Positions 26,009 to 34,726 of a stretch of 64,000 bases of DNA are shown one piece after another (within the stretch, counting starts at the first letter, position 1; each line of letters opens with the position of its first letter). This DNA comes from Microbacterium sp. 1.5R. GTDB lineage: Bacteria; Actinomycetota; Actinomycetes; Actinomycetales; Microbacteriaceae. The notes beneath the pieces were generated by a model. The model made no database searches and was not told where the DNA came from. It worked only from the letters and a program-made list of their open reading frames with translations. Location: positions 248,001 to 312,000 of the forward strand of contig NZ_VDRC01000001.1 in assembly GCF_007667425.1 (NCBI RefSeq), written 5' to 3'. The position numbers and the translations under genes were made by a program.

Positions 26009-29000
26009 GCGTCCACCCCCTCGCGCTCCACCGACGTGGCGTCGATCGTGACGATGATCGGTCCCTTCGAGGCACCGAGCGCCCGAGCGCCCGTGCGGAA
26101 GACGCCGTCGCCCGGGCTCTCCACCCCGTCGACCACGGCGTCCAGGCCGTCGGTCGGCTGCGCGGCGAAGGCGATGGCCAGGGTCTCGCGGGAGATGAGT
26201 TCGGAGTGCGCGTTGAGAGCGATCGCGTCCTCGGGCGTGGCGTTGAGGGCGAGCACGATGCGATCGCTGACGTCGAGGCCCGCGTTCTTGCGTGCCTCCT
26301 GCACGACGCGGATCGCGTCGCGGGCGAGGCCCTCGGCCTCGAGCTCGGGGGTGGTCTGCGTGTCGAGCAGCACGAAGCCTCCGCTCGGGACGAGTGCGAG
26401 AGCTTCGCCCTCGGGGCGGCCCGAGGTTTCCAGCACGAGCTCGTACTCCAAGGGCTCCAGCGCGACACCGCCTGCCGTCACCACTCCATCGACCTCCGAC
26501 CAGTCGCCGGCCTTGGCAGCCTTGATAACCGTCTGCACGTTCTTGCCGAGACGCGGCCCCGCCGCTCGGGCGTTGACGCTCAGCCGATGGCTGATGCCGT
26601 AGTCCGCAGCTGTGGCGTCGGATTGCGGCACGAGCTCGACCGACTTGACGTTGAGCTCCTCGCGCAGGATGTCCTCGAACTGGCCGAGCGTGTCGGCGAG
26701 GGGCGACACGACCGTGAGGCGCGCGAGCGGCAGGCGGACGCGCAGCTTCTCGCGCTTGCGCAGGGCGTTGCCGACGCTCGAGAGCTCGCGCACGGCATCC
26801 ATGGCGTCACGGATGTCGTCGGCGGCCGGGAACGCCTCGGCGTCCGGCCAGTCCTGCAGATGCACACTGCGTCCGCCGGTGAGTCCCTGCCAGACGCGCT
26901 CGCTCACGAGCGGCACGAGCGGAGCCGCGACGCGGCACAGGGTCTCGAGGACGGTGTAGAGCGTGTCGAACGCGTCGGTGGACGAACCTTCCCAGAACCG
27001 GTCGCGCGAGCGACGGATGTACCAGTTGGTGAGCACCTCGGCGAAGTCGCGCAGACGAGCGGACGCCGTGGTCGAGTCCAGTCCTTCGAGGTCGGCGCGC
27101 ACGTCACGGACGAGGTCGCCGAGCCGGGCGAGGATGTACCGGTCGAGCACATCGGTCGAGTCGGTCCTCCAGGACGCCTCGTACCCGCCGTCCTTTGCCG
27201 CATTGGCGTACGTGGCGAAGAAGTACCAGGAATTCCACAGCGGCAGCAGGAACTCGCGCACCCCGGCGCGGATCCCCTCTTCGGTGACCGCGAGGTTGCC
27301 ACCGCGCAGCACCGAGCTCGACATGAGGAACCAGCGCATCGCATCGGATCCATCGCGGTCGAGCACCTCGGACACGTCGGGGTAGTTGCGCAGCGACTTC
27401 GACATCTTGTAGCCGTCGCTGCCGAGCACGATGCCGTGGCAGCTCACACCGGTGAACGCCGGACGGTCGAACAGCGCGGTCGACAGCACGTGCATGACGT
27501 AGAACCAGCCGCGGGTCTGGCCGATGTACTCGACGATGAAATCGGCCGGGGCGTGCGAGTCGAACCACCCCTGGTTCTCGAACGGGTAGTGCACCTGGGC
27601 GTAGGGCATCGACCCCGAATCGAACCACACGTCGAAGACGTCCTCGATCCGGCGCATCGTGCTCTTCCCGGTGGGGTCGTCGGGGTTCGGCCGGGTGAGG
27701 TCGTCGATGTACGGCCGGTGCAGATCGACCTCGCCCTCCGGGTTGCGCGGCAGCGTGCCGAAGTCGCGCTCGAGTTCTTCGAGCGACCCGTAGGTGTCGA
27801 CGCGCGGGTACTCGGGGTCGTCGCTCTTCCACACGGGGATCGGTGACCCCCAGTAGCGGTTGCGGCTGATCGACCAGTCGCGGGCACCCTCGAGCCACTT
27901 GCCGAACTGGCCGTACTTCACGTTCTCCGGCACCCAGGTGATCTGCTCGTTGTTCGCGAGCAGGTCGTCCTTGATGTCGGTGACGCGGATGAACCAGCTC
28001 GACACCGCCTTGTAGATCAGGGGGTTCCGGCAGCGCCAGCAGTGCGGGTACGAGTGCACGTAGCTCTGCTCGCGCAGCAGCCGGCCCTCGCCGCGCAGAA
28101 GCCGGATGAGCGGCGTGTTGGCGTCCATCCAGAGCTGCCCCGCGACGTCTGCGACGTTCGGCAGGAACCGTCCGCCGTCGTCGAGCGACAGGATAGTCGG
28201 GATGCCGGCGGCACCGGCGACCCGCTGGTCGTCCTCACCGTAGGCGGGCGCCTGGTGGACGATGCCGGTACCGTCGCTGACCGTGACGTAGTCGTCGACG
28301 AGGATGCGCCACGCGTTCTCAGTGCCGTAGGTCTCGGCATCCGCGTAGTAGTCGAACAGGCGGTCGTAGGTGACATCCTGCAGCTCTGAGCCCCGGACGG
28401 TCTGGTCGACCGCGGCGAGCGCGTCGTCCGCGCTCTCGTAGCCGAGGTCCTTCGCATAGCCGGAGAGCAGCTCGCGCGCGAGGAGGTACCGGTGCGCGGA
28501 GGCCTCGACCGCGGCATCCGTGGTGCCGGCGGTGGCGTGCACGTCGGCGGCGCCGCCCGGGCCCGCGGGGACGACGACGTACTCGATGTCCGGCCCCACG
28601 GCGAGCGCGAGGTTCGTCGGGAGGGTCCAGGGCGTGGTCGTCCAGGCGAGGGCGCGCACGGCGGTCAGGCCCAGCGCCTCGGCCTTCGCGCCCGTGAGCG
28701 GGAACGTGACCGTCACCGACGGATCCTGACGGTTCTGGTAGACGTCGTCGTCCATGCGGAGCTCATGTGCCGACAGCGGGGTCTCGTCGCGCCAGCAGTA
28801 CGGCAGCACGCGATAGCCCTCGTAGGCGAGGCCCTTGTCGTAGAGCGTCTTGAACGCCCAGAGCACGCTCTCCATGTAGCCGAGGTCGAGCGTCTTGTAC
28901 CCCCGCTCGAAGTCGACCCAGCGCGCCTGGCGGGTGACGTAGTCCTGCCACTCGTGCGTGTACTTCAGCACCGAGGAGCGCGCCTTCTCGTTGAAGACGT

Positions 29001-29379
29001 CGATGCCCATGGCCTCGATCTCGCTCTTCTCGGTGATGCCGAGCTGCTTCATGGCTTCGAGCTCGGCAGGCAGGCCATGGGTGTCCCAGCCGAAGACGCG
29101 GTCGACCTTCTTGCCGATCATGGTCTGGAACCGAGGGAACACGTCCTTCGCGTAGCCGGTCAGCAGGTGCCCGTAGTGGGGCAGGCCGTTGGCGAACGGC
29201 GGGCCGTCGTAGAACACCCATTCGTCCGCGCCCTCGCGCTGTTCGATCGAGGCGCGGAACGTGTCGTCCTGCTTCCAGAAGTCGAGCACGTCCTGCTCGA
29301 TCTCGGGGAAGCGCGGGCTCGGGGCGACGGAGGCAGCCTGGTCGGCGGCGGGGCCGAAGGAGGAACGCGGGTAGGTCAT
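26005..29379 (-). CDS. ileS: Isoleucyl-tRNA synthetase
   Basis: An 1124-residue class I synthetase of the long actinobacterial/eukaryote-like type. The HIGH-type motif appears as HYGH ([11 protein letters not shown]) and the second signature as [11 protein letters not shown]; an editing domain lies between. FERGYKTLD and WFDSGSMPY are further IleRS landmarks. I start at ATG 29377-29379, inside a hairpin of the T-box leader that covers the ribosome site. It heads the ileS-folC-DUF4233-ndk operon. Confidence 0.97.
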   Translation of the reverse strand: MTYPRSSFGPAADQAASVAPSPRFPEIEQDVLDFWKQDDTFRASIEQREGADEWVFYDGPPFANGLPHYGHLLTGYAKDVFPRFQTMIGKKVDRVFGWDTHGLPAELEAMKQLGITEKSEIEAMGIDVFNEKARSSVLKYTHEWQDYVTRQARWVDFERGYKTLDLGYMESVLWAFKTLYDKGLAYEGYRVLPYCWRDETPLSAHELRMDDDVYQNRQDPSVTVTFPLTGAKAEALGLTAVRALAWTTTPWTLPTNLALAVGPDIEYVVVPAGPGGAADVHATAGTTDAAVEASAHRYLLARELLSGYAKDLGYESADDALAAVDQTVRGSELQDVTYDRLFDYYADAETYGTENAWRILVDDYVTVSDGTGIVHQAPAYGEDDQRVAGAAGIPTILSLDDGGRFLPNVADVAGQLWMDANTPLIRLLRGEGRLLREQSYVHSYPHCWRCRNPLIYKAVSSWFIRVTDIKDDLLANNEQITWVPENVKYGQFGKWLEGARDWSISRNRYWGSPIPVWKSDDPEYPRVDTYGSLEELERDFGTLPRNPEGEVDLHRPYIDDLTRPNPDDPTGKSTMRRIEDVFDVWFDSGSMPYAQVHYPFENQGWFDSHAPADFIVEYIGQTRGWFYVMHVLSTALFDRPAFTGVSCHGIVLGSDGYKMSKSLRNYPDVSEVLDRDGSDAMRWFLMSSSVLRGGNLAVTEEGIRAGVREFLLPLWNSWYFFATYANAAKDGGYEASWRTDSTDVLDRYILARLGDLVRDVRADLEGLDSTTASARLRDFAEVLTNWYIRRSRDRFWEGSSTDAFDTLYTVLETLCRVAAPLVPLVSERVWQGLTGGRSVHLQDWPDAEAFPAADDIRDAMDAVRELSSVGNALRKREKLRVRLPLARLTVVSPLADTLGQFEDILREELNVKSVELVPQSDATAADYGISHRLSVNARAAGPRLGKNVQTVIKAAKAGDWSEVDGVVTAGGVALEPLEYELVLETSGRPEGEALALVPSGGFVLLDTQTTPELEAEGLARDAIRVVQEARKNAGLDVSDRIVLALNATPEDAIALNAHSELISRETLAIAFAAQPTDGLDAVVDGVESPGDGVFRTGARALGASKGPIIVTIDATSVEREGVDA

Positions 29380-29590
29380 GTCGTCTCGCAGGAGTCGTGG
29401 CGGATGCTGCTGCGAGGACGACCCTCCGGATTCTCTCTCCGGATGGACCGCGGTACCACCTCGCGTGCCGCGCCTCACGGCGGGACCACTCTCACTGCGG
29501 CTGTGACGGGCCTGCCCCGCTCGGTTCTACTGGGTCCTGGGACCGTTCTTCCGAGAGCTCCCCGGTGATGGCCGGATCAGTGCTCGTGAC
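29380..29590 (-). promoter_or_regulatory. T-box riboswitch of ileS, translational type, AUC specifier
   Basis: The leader contains the T-box element AGGTGGTACCGCGG (rc of 29448-29461), which pairs with the CCA end of uncharged tRNA. Upstream, CCAUCACCGGGGAGC matches the specifier region of the actinobacterial ileS leaders; the Ile codon AUC is at 29567-29569. No U-run terminator is present. Instead the bases just before the ATG (rc of 29380-29391, CTGCGAGACGAC) can pair with an upstream copy (rc of 29410-29422) with one bulged base, hiding the ribosome site. Binding of uncharged tRNA-Ile should favour the alternative fold and raise translation. Confidence 0.93.
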
Positions 29591-29593
29591 TCC

Positions 29594-29599
29594 ATTGTA
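29594..29599 (-). promoter_or_regulatory. -10 box of the ileS T-box transcript
   Basis: TACAAT on the minus strand places the RNA start about 29587, directly ahead of the T-box stem. The -35 is weak. Confidence 0.6.
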
Positions 29600-29665
29600 C
29601 GCGGGACCCGGCGCCTCCGGCATCCGCACTCCCGGTCGCGCGTGCGCGCTCCCGTCGCAGATTCA

Positions 29666-29708
29666 CACTCCCGTCGCACGAATTTACGACGTCCGTGCGA
29701 CGCGGGTG
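29666..29708. repeat. Imperfect inverted repeat downstream of the DUF559 gene
   Basis: CACTCCCGTCGCACG (29666-29680) and CGTGCGACGCGGGTG (29694-29708) are complementary at 13 of 15 bases. Related copies, CACTCCCGGTCGCG at 29627 and GCTCCCGTCGCAG at 29648, lie just before. The outer part recurs inverted on the far side of the gene (30675-30690). Confidence 0.6.
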
Positions 29709-29721
29709 CGACTTTGCGACG

Positions 29722-30567
29722 TCAGCGTCGCTTGTGAAGTCCTTGGGCGACCGCACGCATGATCGCATCCTGCACCGCCGGCCAGTCGTGCATGACCTGG
29801 TGGTAGCCGACCCGGATCACGTGGTACCCCATGAGCAACAGCTCGGCGTCATGACGGATATCCGCCGTGCGCTGAGCCCCGACGTGCGTAGATCCGTCGA
29901 TCTGAATGATGAGCCGTTCTCCGACCAGAGCGTCGACGCGATGGCCGGCGATCCAGGTCTGGAAGTGCAGGGGCACTCGGAGGAACCGCAGCCGCGGCCG
30001 CAGATACGTCTCCAGCCCGGCATCGGCGAATGGCCAAGCATCCGCGAGCAGCCTGCGCGCAGCGGGCTTGAGACGGAGCCGCGCGAGGGCTTCCTTCGTC
30101 ACGAGTCCCCGGTTCAACGCCGAGTCCCAGGTGGCGAGCGCCTGTTCATAGGGCTCGCAGGCGGCGACGATCGCCAGCACGTTCTCGATCGGGTCCTCGA
30201 GGAGGTCCGGATGCCGAGCCACGACCGGCCGCGACCAGTGAACCCGCAGATGCGCGTCCTGCCCTCCGCGCGATCCGGGAGTCAGACCGACGTGCGGAAC
30301 GTTCCGCTCGTCGTGCACCCAGAGCCCGAGACGGCGCGCCTGGGTCACGCAGGTCAACACCACACCGCGTCGGGCGGCCTCCACCAGCATCCGATCCGCG
30401 CCGGGAACCGCGACCCACCGCGGTCGCAGCCGCATGAGCATCCCCGCATCCACGGCTGTCTCGATACCCCGTCTGCTGATTCCACGATCGCGGAGGCGCT
30501 CGGTCCGTGCGACCCCGCCGAACTCGGACATCGCGACGAGCAGACGGGCTCTTCTTCGCTCCTGCAT
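29722..30567 (-). CDS. AbiEi-like winged helix fused to a DUF559 nuclease-like domain
   Basis: A 281-residue protein. The N-terminal 60 residues (FGGVARTERLRDRGISRRGI) resemble the winged-helix domain of AbiEi-type antitoxins. The C-terminal 110 residues match the DUF559/very-short-patch-repair-like nuclease fold: RVDALVGERLIIQIDGSTH, then RTADIRHDAELLLMGYHVIR. In DUF559 proteins the residue before the core Asp strand is often Glu; here it is Gln (IIQIDG). The function in this actinobacterial group is unknown; no toxin gene or methylase lies next to it. I chose ATG 30565-30567 with AGGA upstream; the frame is open farther. Inverted repeats flank the gene. Confidence 0.75.
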   Translation of the reverse strand: MQERRRARLLVAMSEFGGVARTERLRDRGISRRGIETAVDAGMLMRLRPRWVAVPGADRMLVEAARRGVVLTCVTQARRLGLWVHDERNVPHVGLTPGSRGGQDAHLRVHWSRPVVARHPDLLEDPIENVLAIVAACEPYEQALATWDSALNRGLVTKEALARLRLKPAARRLLADAWPFADAGLETYLRPRLRFLRVPLHFQTWIAGHRVDALVGERLIIQIDGSTHVGAQRTADIRHDAELLLMGYHVIRVGYHQVMHDWPAVQDAIMRAVAQGLHKRR

Positions 30568-30674
30568 CCCGTGATCCTGCCTCAGTTCCAGAGCACTCTT
30601 TCCCCGCTGTCCAGGACAGCGAAGAACAGGGTCGTCGACGGGAGGATGTGCAGGAGGGGTGGCGCGTCGCACTT

Positions 30675-30690
30675 TCGCACCCGCGTCGCA
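30675..30690. repeat. Inverted copy of the repeat at 29696-29711
   Basis: TCGCACCCGCGTCGCA is the exact reverse complement of 29696-29711. Similarity continues inward for about ten bases with three mismatches. The pair encloses the DUF559 gene. Confidence 0.65.
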
Positions 30691-30754
30691 GGAATCAGCC
30701 CCATCAATGTGACGCGCATGCACATCTGCGACAGGTCAAGGTCGGCCCCCGGCC

Positions 30755-30760
30755 TACGCT
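30755..30760 (+). promoter_or_regulatory. Candidate -10 box for a leaderless mRNA
   Basis: TACGCT, six bases, then the ATG at 30767; no Shine-Dalgarno. Confidence 0.4.
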
Positions 30761-30766
30761 CGACCC

Positions 30767-31417
30767 ATGGCTCGCTCATTCGACACCCTCGTGGCCCCTC
30801 GGGTCTCCCCTCCCGACCTGCCGCCGCATCTCGCACCCGCAGAACCCGGGCGGGCCGTCGATCTCCTCGAGGCGCAGCTCGACCTCCGCGGCACCGTCGA
30901 CCTCGCACACTCGTCGCTCGAGCAGTGCGCCATCAGCGCGGATGCCGACAGCGTCGACCTCACCGGAGCGACCCTGATCGACGTCGCGATCGCCGACGCC
31001 AGGATGGCCTCGCTCCGGCTGCGGGACGCGAACCTCCGCCGAGTCCGCATCGAGGGCGGTCGTCTCGGCACTCTCGACCTCAGCGGCGCACGCATCGACG
31101 AGCTCGAGCTGCGGGGCGTGCGGATCGACTACCTGAACCTCGGCGGGGCGAAGGCCACGGATGTCGAGATCGCCGACTGCGGCATCCATACCCTCGACAT
31201 GCCGCAGGCCGAGCTGACCCGCGTCCGGTTCTCGGACAGTCGCACCGACGAAGTCGATCCTCGTGGGCTCCGCGCGGCGCACGTCGACCTTCGCGGTCTC
31301 GATGCGGGCGCGTTCCTCGACGCGAACAGTCTGCGGGGTACGACGCTCTCGTCGTTCCAGGTGCAGCAGCTCGCCCCGGTCCTCGCGGCGAGCATCGGCA
31401 TCCGCGTCATCGACTGA
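30767..31417 (+). CDS. Pentapeptide-repeat-like right-handed beta-helix protein
   Basis: A 216-residue soluble protein. From about residue 35 to 190 it shows short repeating units with Leu or Val every fifth position and frequent A(D/N)L or LxL patterns: LRDANLRRVRIEGGRLGTLD, LSGARIDELELRGVRI, NLGGAKATDVEIADC. This matches a degenerate pentapeptide-repeat beta-helix. Some such proteins mimic DNA and shield gyrase (Qnr, MfpA), but many are of unknown role, and this one is too degenerate to assign. Its 3' end overlaps the convergent ABC ATPase gene by 11 bases. Confidence 0.78.
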   Translation: MARSFDTLVAPRVSPPDLPPHLAPAEPGRAVDLLEAQLDLRGTVDLAHSSLEQCAISADADSVDLTGATLIDVAIADARMASLRLRDANLRRVRIEGGRLGTLDLSGARIDELELRGVRIDYLNLGGAKATDVEIADCGIHTLDMPQAELTRVRFSDSRTDEVDPRGLRAAHVDLRGLDAGAFLDANSLRGTTLSSFQVQQLAPVLAASIGIRVID

Positions 31418-32915
31418 ACGGCCCACCTGCCTCCAGCAGCTCTTTGGTGAACGGATGCTGCGGTGCGGCGAACACCGACGCCGCCGCCCCCTGCTCGACG
31501 ATGACCCCGTCCTGCATGACGATGACGTCGTCCGCCACGGCTCCCACCACATCGAGGTCATGCGACACGAAGACCATCGTCAGTTCACGCTCGCGCTGCA
31601 GCCGGAGCAGAAGCCGCAGGACCCGCTCCCGCACCGAGGGGTCGAGCGCGGAGACGGGTTCGTCGAGCACGAGCACCTGCGGGTCGGCGGCGAGCGCACG
31701 GGCGATGGCTGCGCGCTGGCGCTGCCCTCCGGAGAGGGCGTGCGGTCGCCGGCGCGCGAGGCCCGCGTCGAGATCGACCTCGCGCAGCAGTTCGTCGACG
31801 CGGCGGGCGCGCTCGGAACGCGCGATCCCTCCGGCGGCCAGCGCCTCCCGCAGCGAGCGGCCGATGGTCCATCGGGGATCGAACGCTCCGAGCGGGTTCT
31901 GGTGCACGAGCTGCACCCGCGGCGACCCTGACCACTTCAGCGTGCCGTCGTCCGGTCGCTCGACCCCGACGATCATGCGGGCCAGGGTGGTCTTCCCCGA
32001 TCCCGACTCGCCGACCACGCCGAGCGTGCGCCCGTCGGCCACCGAGAACGTCGCCCGGTCGACCGCCGGTACGCCGCCGAAGGACTTCGAGACACCGGCC
32101 GCGACGAGCACGGGGGCGGCCGGGTCCGCGACACCCTCCCTCGGTTCGTGGATGGTCGCGGCGATGAGCTGGCGCGTGTACTCGTGCTGCGGGTTCTCCA
32201 TCACCCCGGCCACCGGGCCGGACTCCACGACCTCGCCTCTGCGCATGACCAGCACCCGATCGGCCACGCGGCGCACCGCGGCGAAGTCGTGGCTGATGAA
32301 GACGACGGCCGTGCCGGCATCGGCGATGTCGCGCAGCAGTCGGAGGATCCGCGCCTGCACGGTGGCATCGAGCGCCGTGGTCGGTTCGTCGGCGATGAGC
32401 ACAGCCGGGTCGGCCGCCAGAGCCGAGGCGATCAGGGCCCGTTGCCGCAGCCCGCCCGAGAGCTCGTGCGGATACTGCCGCACTCGGCGTTCGATGTCGG
32501 GCATCCACACCCGCCGGAGGAGGTCCCGCACTCGCTCCGGCACCGTGCGTCGACTGTCCGCGAGACCGTGCAGGTGAAGCGGCTCGGCGACGGCGTCCCC
32601 GATCCGTTGCAGCGGATCGAGCGACACGAGCGCATCCTGCGACACCAGGGCGATTCGTCTGCCTCTCACCCCGCGCCAGCGGCGCTCGCTGAGCTGGCGA
32701 GCGTCGATCCCGTCGATCATCAACCTCTCCACGCGCACCAGGGCGTCCGCGGGGGCGAGCCCGAGCAGAGCCCGAGCCGTCAGGGATTTGCCTGCTCCCG
32801 ACTCTCCGACGACGGCGACGCACTCCCCTGGCTCGACGCGCAGCGAGACACCGTCGACGACGACGTCCGCCCCGAAGCCGATGCGGAGTCCGTGCACCTC
32901 CAGGGCCGCACTCAC
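31407..32915 (-). CDS. Fused oligopeptide ABC transporter ATPase (second system)
   Basis: A 502-residue protein with two ABC domains. First domain: Walker A GESGAGKS (37-44), signature LSGGLRQR, Walker [13 protein letters not shown]. Second: GESGSGKTTLARM, LSGGQRQRAAIARAL and [12 protein letters not shown]. The first signature has Leu instead of the usual Gln in GGQ, a small change. It closes the operon of binding protein, two permeases and ATPase, so this transporter is complete. The start is GTG at 32913-32915, overlapping the permease stop (GTGA). Confidence 0.92.
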   Translation of the reverse strand: MSAALEVHGLRIGFGADVVVDGVSLRVEPGECVAVVGESGAGKSLTARALLGLAPADALVRVERLMIDGIDARQLSERRWRGVRGRRIALVSQDALVSLDPLQRIGDAVAEPLHLHGLADSRRTVPERVRDLLRRVWMPDIERRVRQYPHELSGGLRQRALIASALAADPAVLIADEPTTALDATVQARILRLLRDIADAGTAVVFISHDFAAVRRVADRVLVMRRGEVVESGPVAGVMENPQHEYTRQLIAATIHEPREGVADPAAPVLVAAGVSKSFGGVPAVDRATFSVADGRTLGVVGESGSGKTTLARMIVGVERPDDGTLKWSGSPRVQLVHQNPLGAFDPRWTIGRSLREALAAGGIARSERARRVDELLREVDLDAGLARRRPHALSGGQRQRAAIARALAADPQVLVLDEPVSALDPSVRERVLRLLLRLQRERELTMVFVSHDLDVVGAVADDVIVMQDGVIVEQGAAASVFAAPQHPFTKELLEAGGPFSR

Positions 32916-33724
32916 GATGCCCGCCCCTCGGCACGCGCCCAGAGGGTGCGACCCACGATCGTCGCGGCGATCACCGTCACCGTGATGGCGATGCCGGGGA
33001 ACACGGCGATCCACCACGCCTGGCCGAGCACGTTCCGGCCGCCGGCGAGCATCAGCCCCCACTCGGGTGTGGGCTCCGACGGTCCGAGCCCGAGGAAGCT
33101 CAGCCCCGCCGCGGCGAGGATGCTCGATCCGATGCCGATCGTCGCGAGCACGCTCAGCGATCCCAGGACACCCGGTGCGACGTGACGCACGAACGCTCGC
33201 ACCGGACCGACACCGAGGATGCGGGCGGCCTCGACGTGTTCCGCACCGCGCAGCACGCGGGTCTGCACCCGGGCGAGACGGATGTACACGGGCACCGCGG
33301 CGAGCGTCACAGCGATGGCGATGTTGACCGCACCCGGTCCGAGGACCGCGATGACGACGAGCGCGACGAGGAACTCGGGGAAGGCCATGAGCACGTCGTT
33401 CACCCGCATCAATCCCGTGTCGACGGCACGAGGCGCCACCCCGGCGAGCGCTCCGAGGATCAGCCCCGCAGCGAGCGCGATGCCGGTGGCGAGCACTCCG
33501 ATCCCGATGGAGCGCCCCGCGCCGAAGACGACCCGCGAATAGACGTCGCGGCCGCTCTGGTCGGTGCCGAAGAGGTGCGCGGCGCTCGGCGCCTGCAGCG
33601 CCGCTCTCACGTCGGTCTGCAGCGGATCATGGGTCGACAGCAGCCCGGGGAACAGCGCGGCGAAGGCCAGCGCCACGAGGACGGCGACCGCGCACCAGAG
33701 CAGCGCGGTCTGAGCACCCCTCAC
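32912..33724 (-). CDS. Oligopeptide ABC permease, DppC type (second system)
   Basis: A 270-residue permease. The first helix (about 9-28) is followed by LFGTDQSGRDVYSRVVFG, the DppC signature. The transport domain has an EAA loop LRGAEHVEAARILGVGPVRA and LSFLGLGPSEPTPEWG near the C-terminus. It is shorter than the DppC at 5458 because the N-terminal cytoplasmic arm is missing. The GTG start overlaps the preceding stop (33721-33724). Confidence 0.9.
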   Translation of the reverse strand: MRGAQTALLWCAVAVLVALAFAALFPGLLSTHDPLQTDVRAALQAPSAAHLFGTDQSGRDVYSRVVFGAGRSIGIGVLATGIALAAGLILGALAGVAPRAVDTGLMRVNDVLMAFPEFLVALVVIAVLGPGAVNIAIAVTLAAVPVYIRLARVQTRVLRGAEHVEAARILGVGPVRAFVRHVAPGVLGSLSVLATIGIGSSILAAAGLSFLGLGPSEPTPEWGLMLAGGRNVLGQAWWIAVFPGIAITVTVIAATIVGRTLWARAEGRAS

Positions 33725-34689
33725 CGGAGAACCGCCGTCGCGGGGCGACGGGTCGCGCGCAGCCGCTGCGTCCGCAACCGCGGGTCGAGGAGCGGGTGCA
33801 GCAGCTCGACGATGAGGTTGACGACGACGAACACGACGGCGCTGAACAGGATGATGCCGGTGATCACGGGCAGATCGCGATTGCTGATCGCTGCGAGAGT
33901 GACCCGACCGAGGCCGGAGCGCGCGAAGACGGTCTCGACGAGCACCGCACCTCCGAGGACCGAGCCCGTGAGGTACGCGGCGAGCGTGATCGACCCGGCC
34001 GCCCCGTGGCGGAGTCCGTGCCGCAGCGTGAACCATCCGGGGCCTGCCCCGCGCGCACGGACGGTCTCGGCGAACGGCATCCGCTCCGCCTGCGCGAGTC
34101 CGTCACGCAGCACCTGACTGAGCAGCGCCGCGACCGGCAGTGCGAGCGTGATCGCCGGGAGCACGATCGTCGCGGGGTTGCGAGCACCCGACACGGGGAA
34201 CCACCCGAGACCGAACGCGAAGACGCTGAGCAGGACCAAGCCGATCCAGAACACCGGCGACGACAGGATGACGAGTTCGATGCCGGCGGCGATGGACCGT
34301 GCCACCCGGCCGCGCACCAGCACGGCGACGGCGAGCGCGAGCAGCACGGCGATCAGCAGAGCCAGTGCCGACAGCTGCAGCGTGGCGCCGAGCTGCCGGC
34401 CGATCACCTCGGTCACCGGCATCCGGAGCTGGTACGACTCCCCCAGGTCTCCCCTCGCGAGCTGGCCGATGAAGGCGACGTACTGCTCGAGGGGCGGACG
34501 GTCGAGCCCGAGCTCCGCCCGGATGCCGTCCTTCACCGCCTCGCTCACCTGGGCCTGCGGCCCGAGCATCACCGACACAGGGTCGCCCGGGACCACTCTG
34601 AACGCGAGGAACGCGAGAGTCGCCGCTCCCCACAGCACCACCACGATGGATGCCGCGAGTCCCGCGATCCGGAACAGCGCAGCCTTCAC
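33721..34689 (-). CDS. Oligopeptide ABC permease, DppB type (second system)
   Basis: A 322-residue permease with LAFLAFRVVPGDPVSVMLGP at about 26-45, six helices, and an EAA-type loop near residue 205 (AERMPFAETVRARGAGPGWF). It pairs with the DppC-type protein. The start is GTG at 34687-34689 with GGAG upstream. The binding-protein gene ends 37 bases before it. Confidence 0.9.
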   Translation of the reverse strand: MKAALFRIAGLAASIVVVLWGAATLAFLAFRVVPGDPVSVMLGPQAQVSEAVKDGIRAELGLDRPPLEQYVAFIGQLARGDLGESYQLRMPVTEVIGRQLGATLQLSALALLIAVLLALAVAVLVRGRVARSIAAGIELVILSSPVFWIGLVLLSVFAFGLGWFPVSGARNPATIVLPAITLALPVAALLSQVLRDGLAQAERMPFAETVRARGAGPGWFTLRHGLRHGAAGSITLAAYLTGSVLGGAVLVETVFARSGLGRVTLAAISNRDLPVITGIILFSAVVFVVVNLIVELLHPLLDPRLRTQRLRATRRPATAVLR

Positions 34690-34726
34690 GTTCGTCGTGC
34701 TCCGCTCGCTCAGCGACCGACCCAGC

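Noticed and set aside
29722..30567. Restriction or toxin-antitoxin system around the DUF559/AbiEi-like gene
   Set aside because: No methylase, toxin or second subunit is adjacent. The flanking genes are ileS and an unrelated beta-helix protein.
29695..32577. 960-codon plus-strand frame across the DUF559, pentapeptide and ATPase genes
   Set aside because: It crosses three real genes on two strands, and its translation is low-complexity. Rejected as a coding gene.
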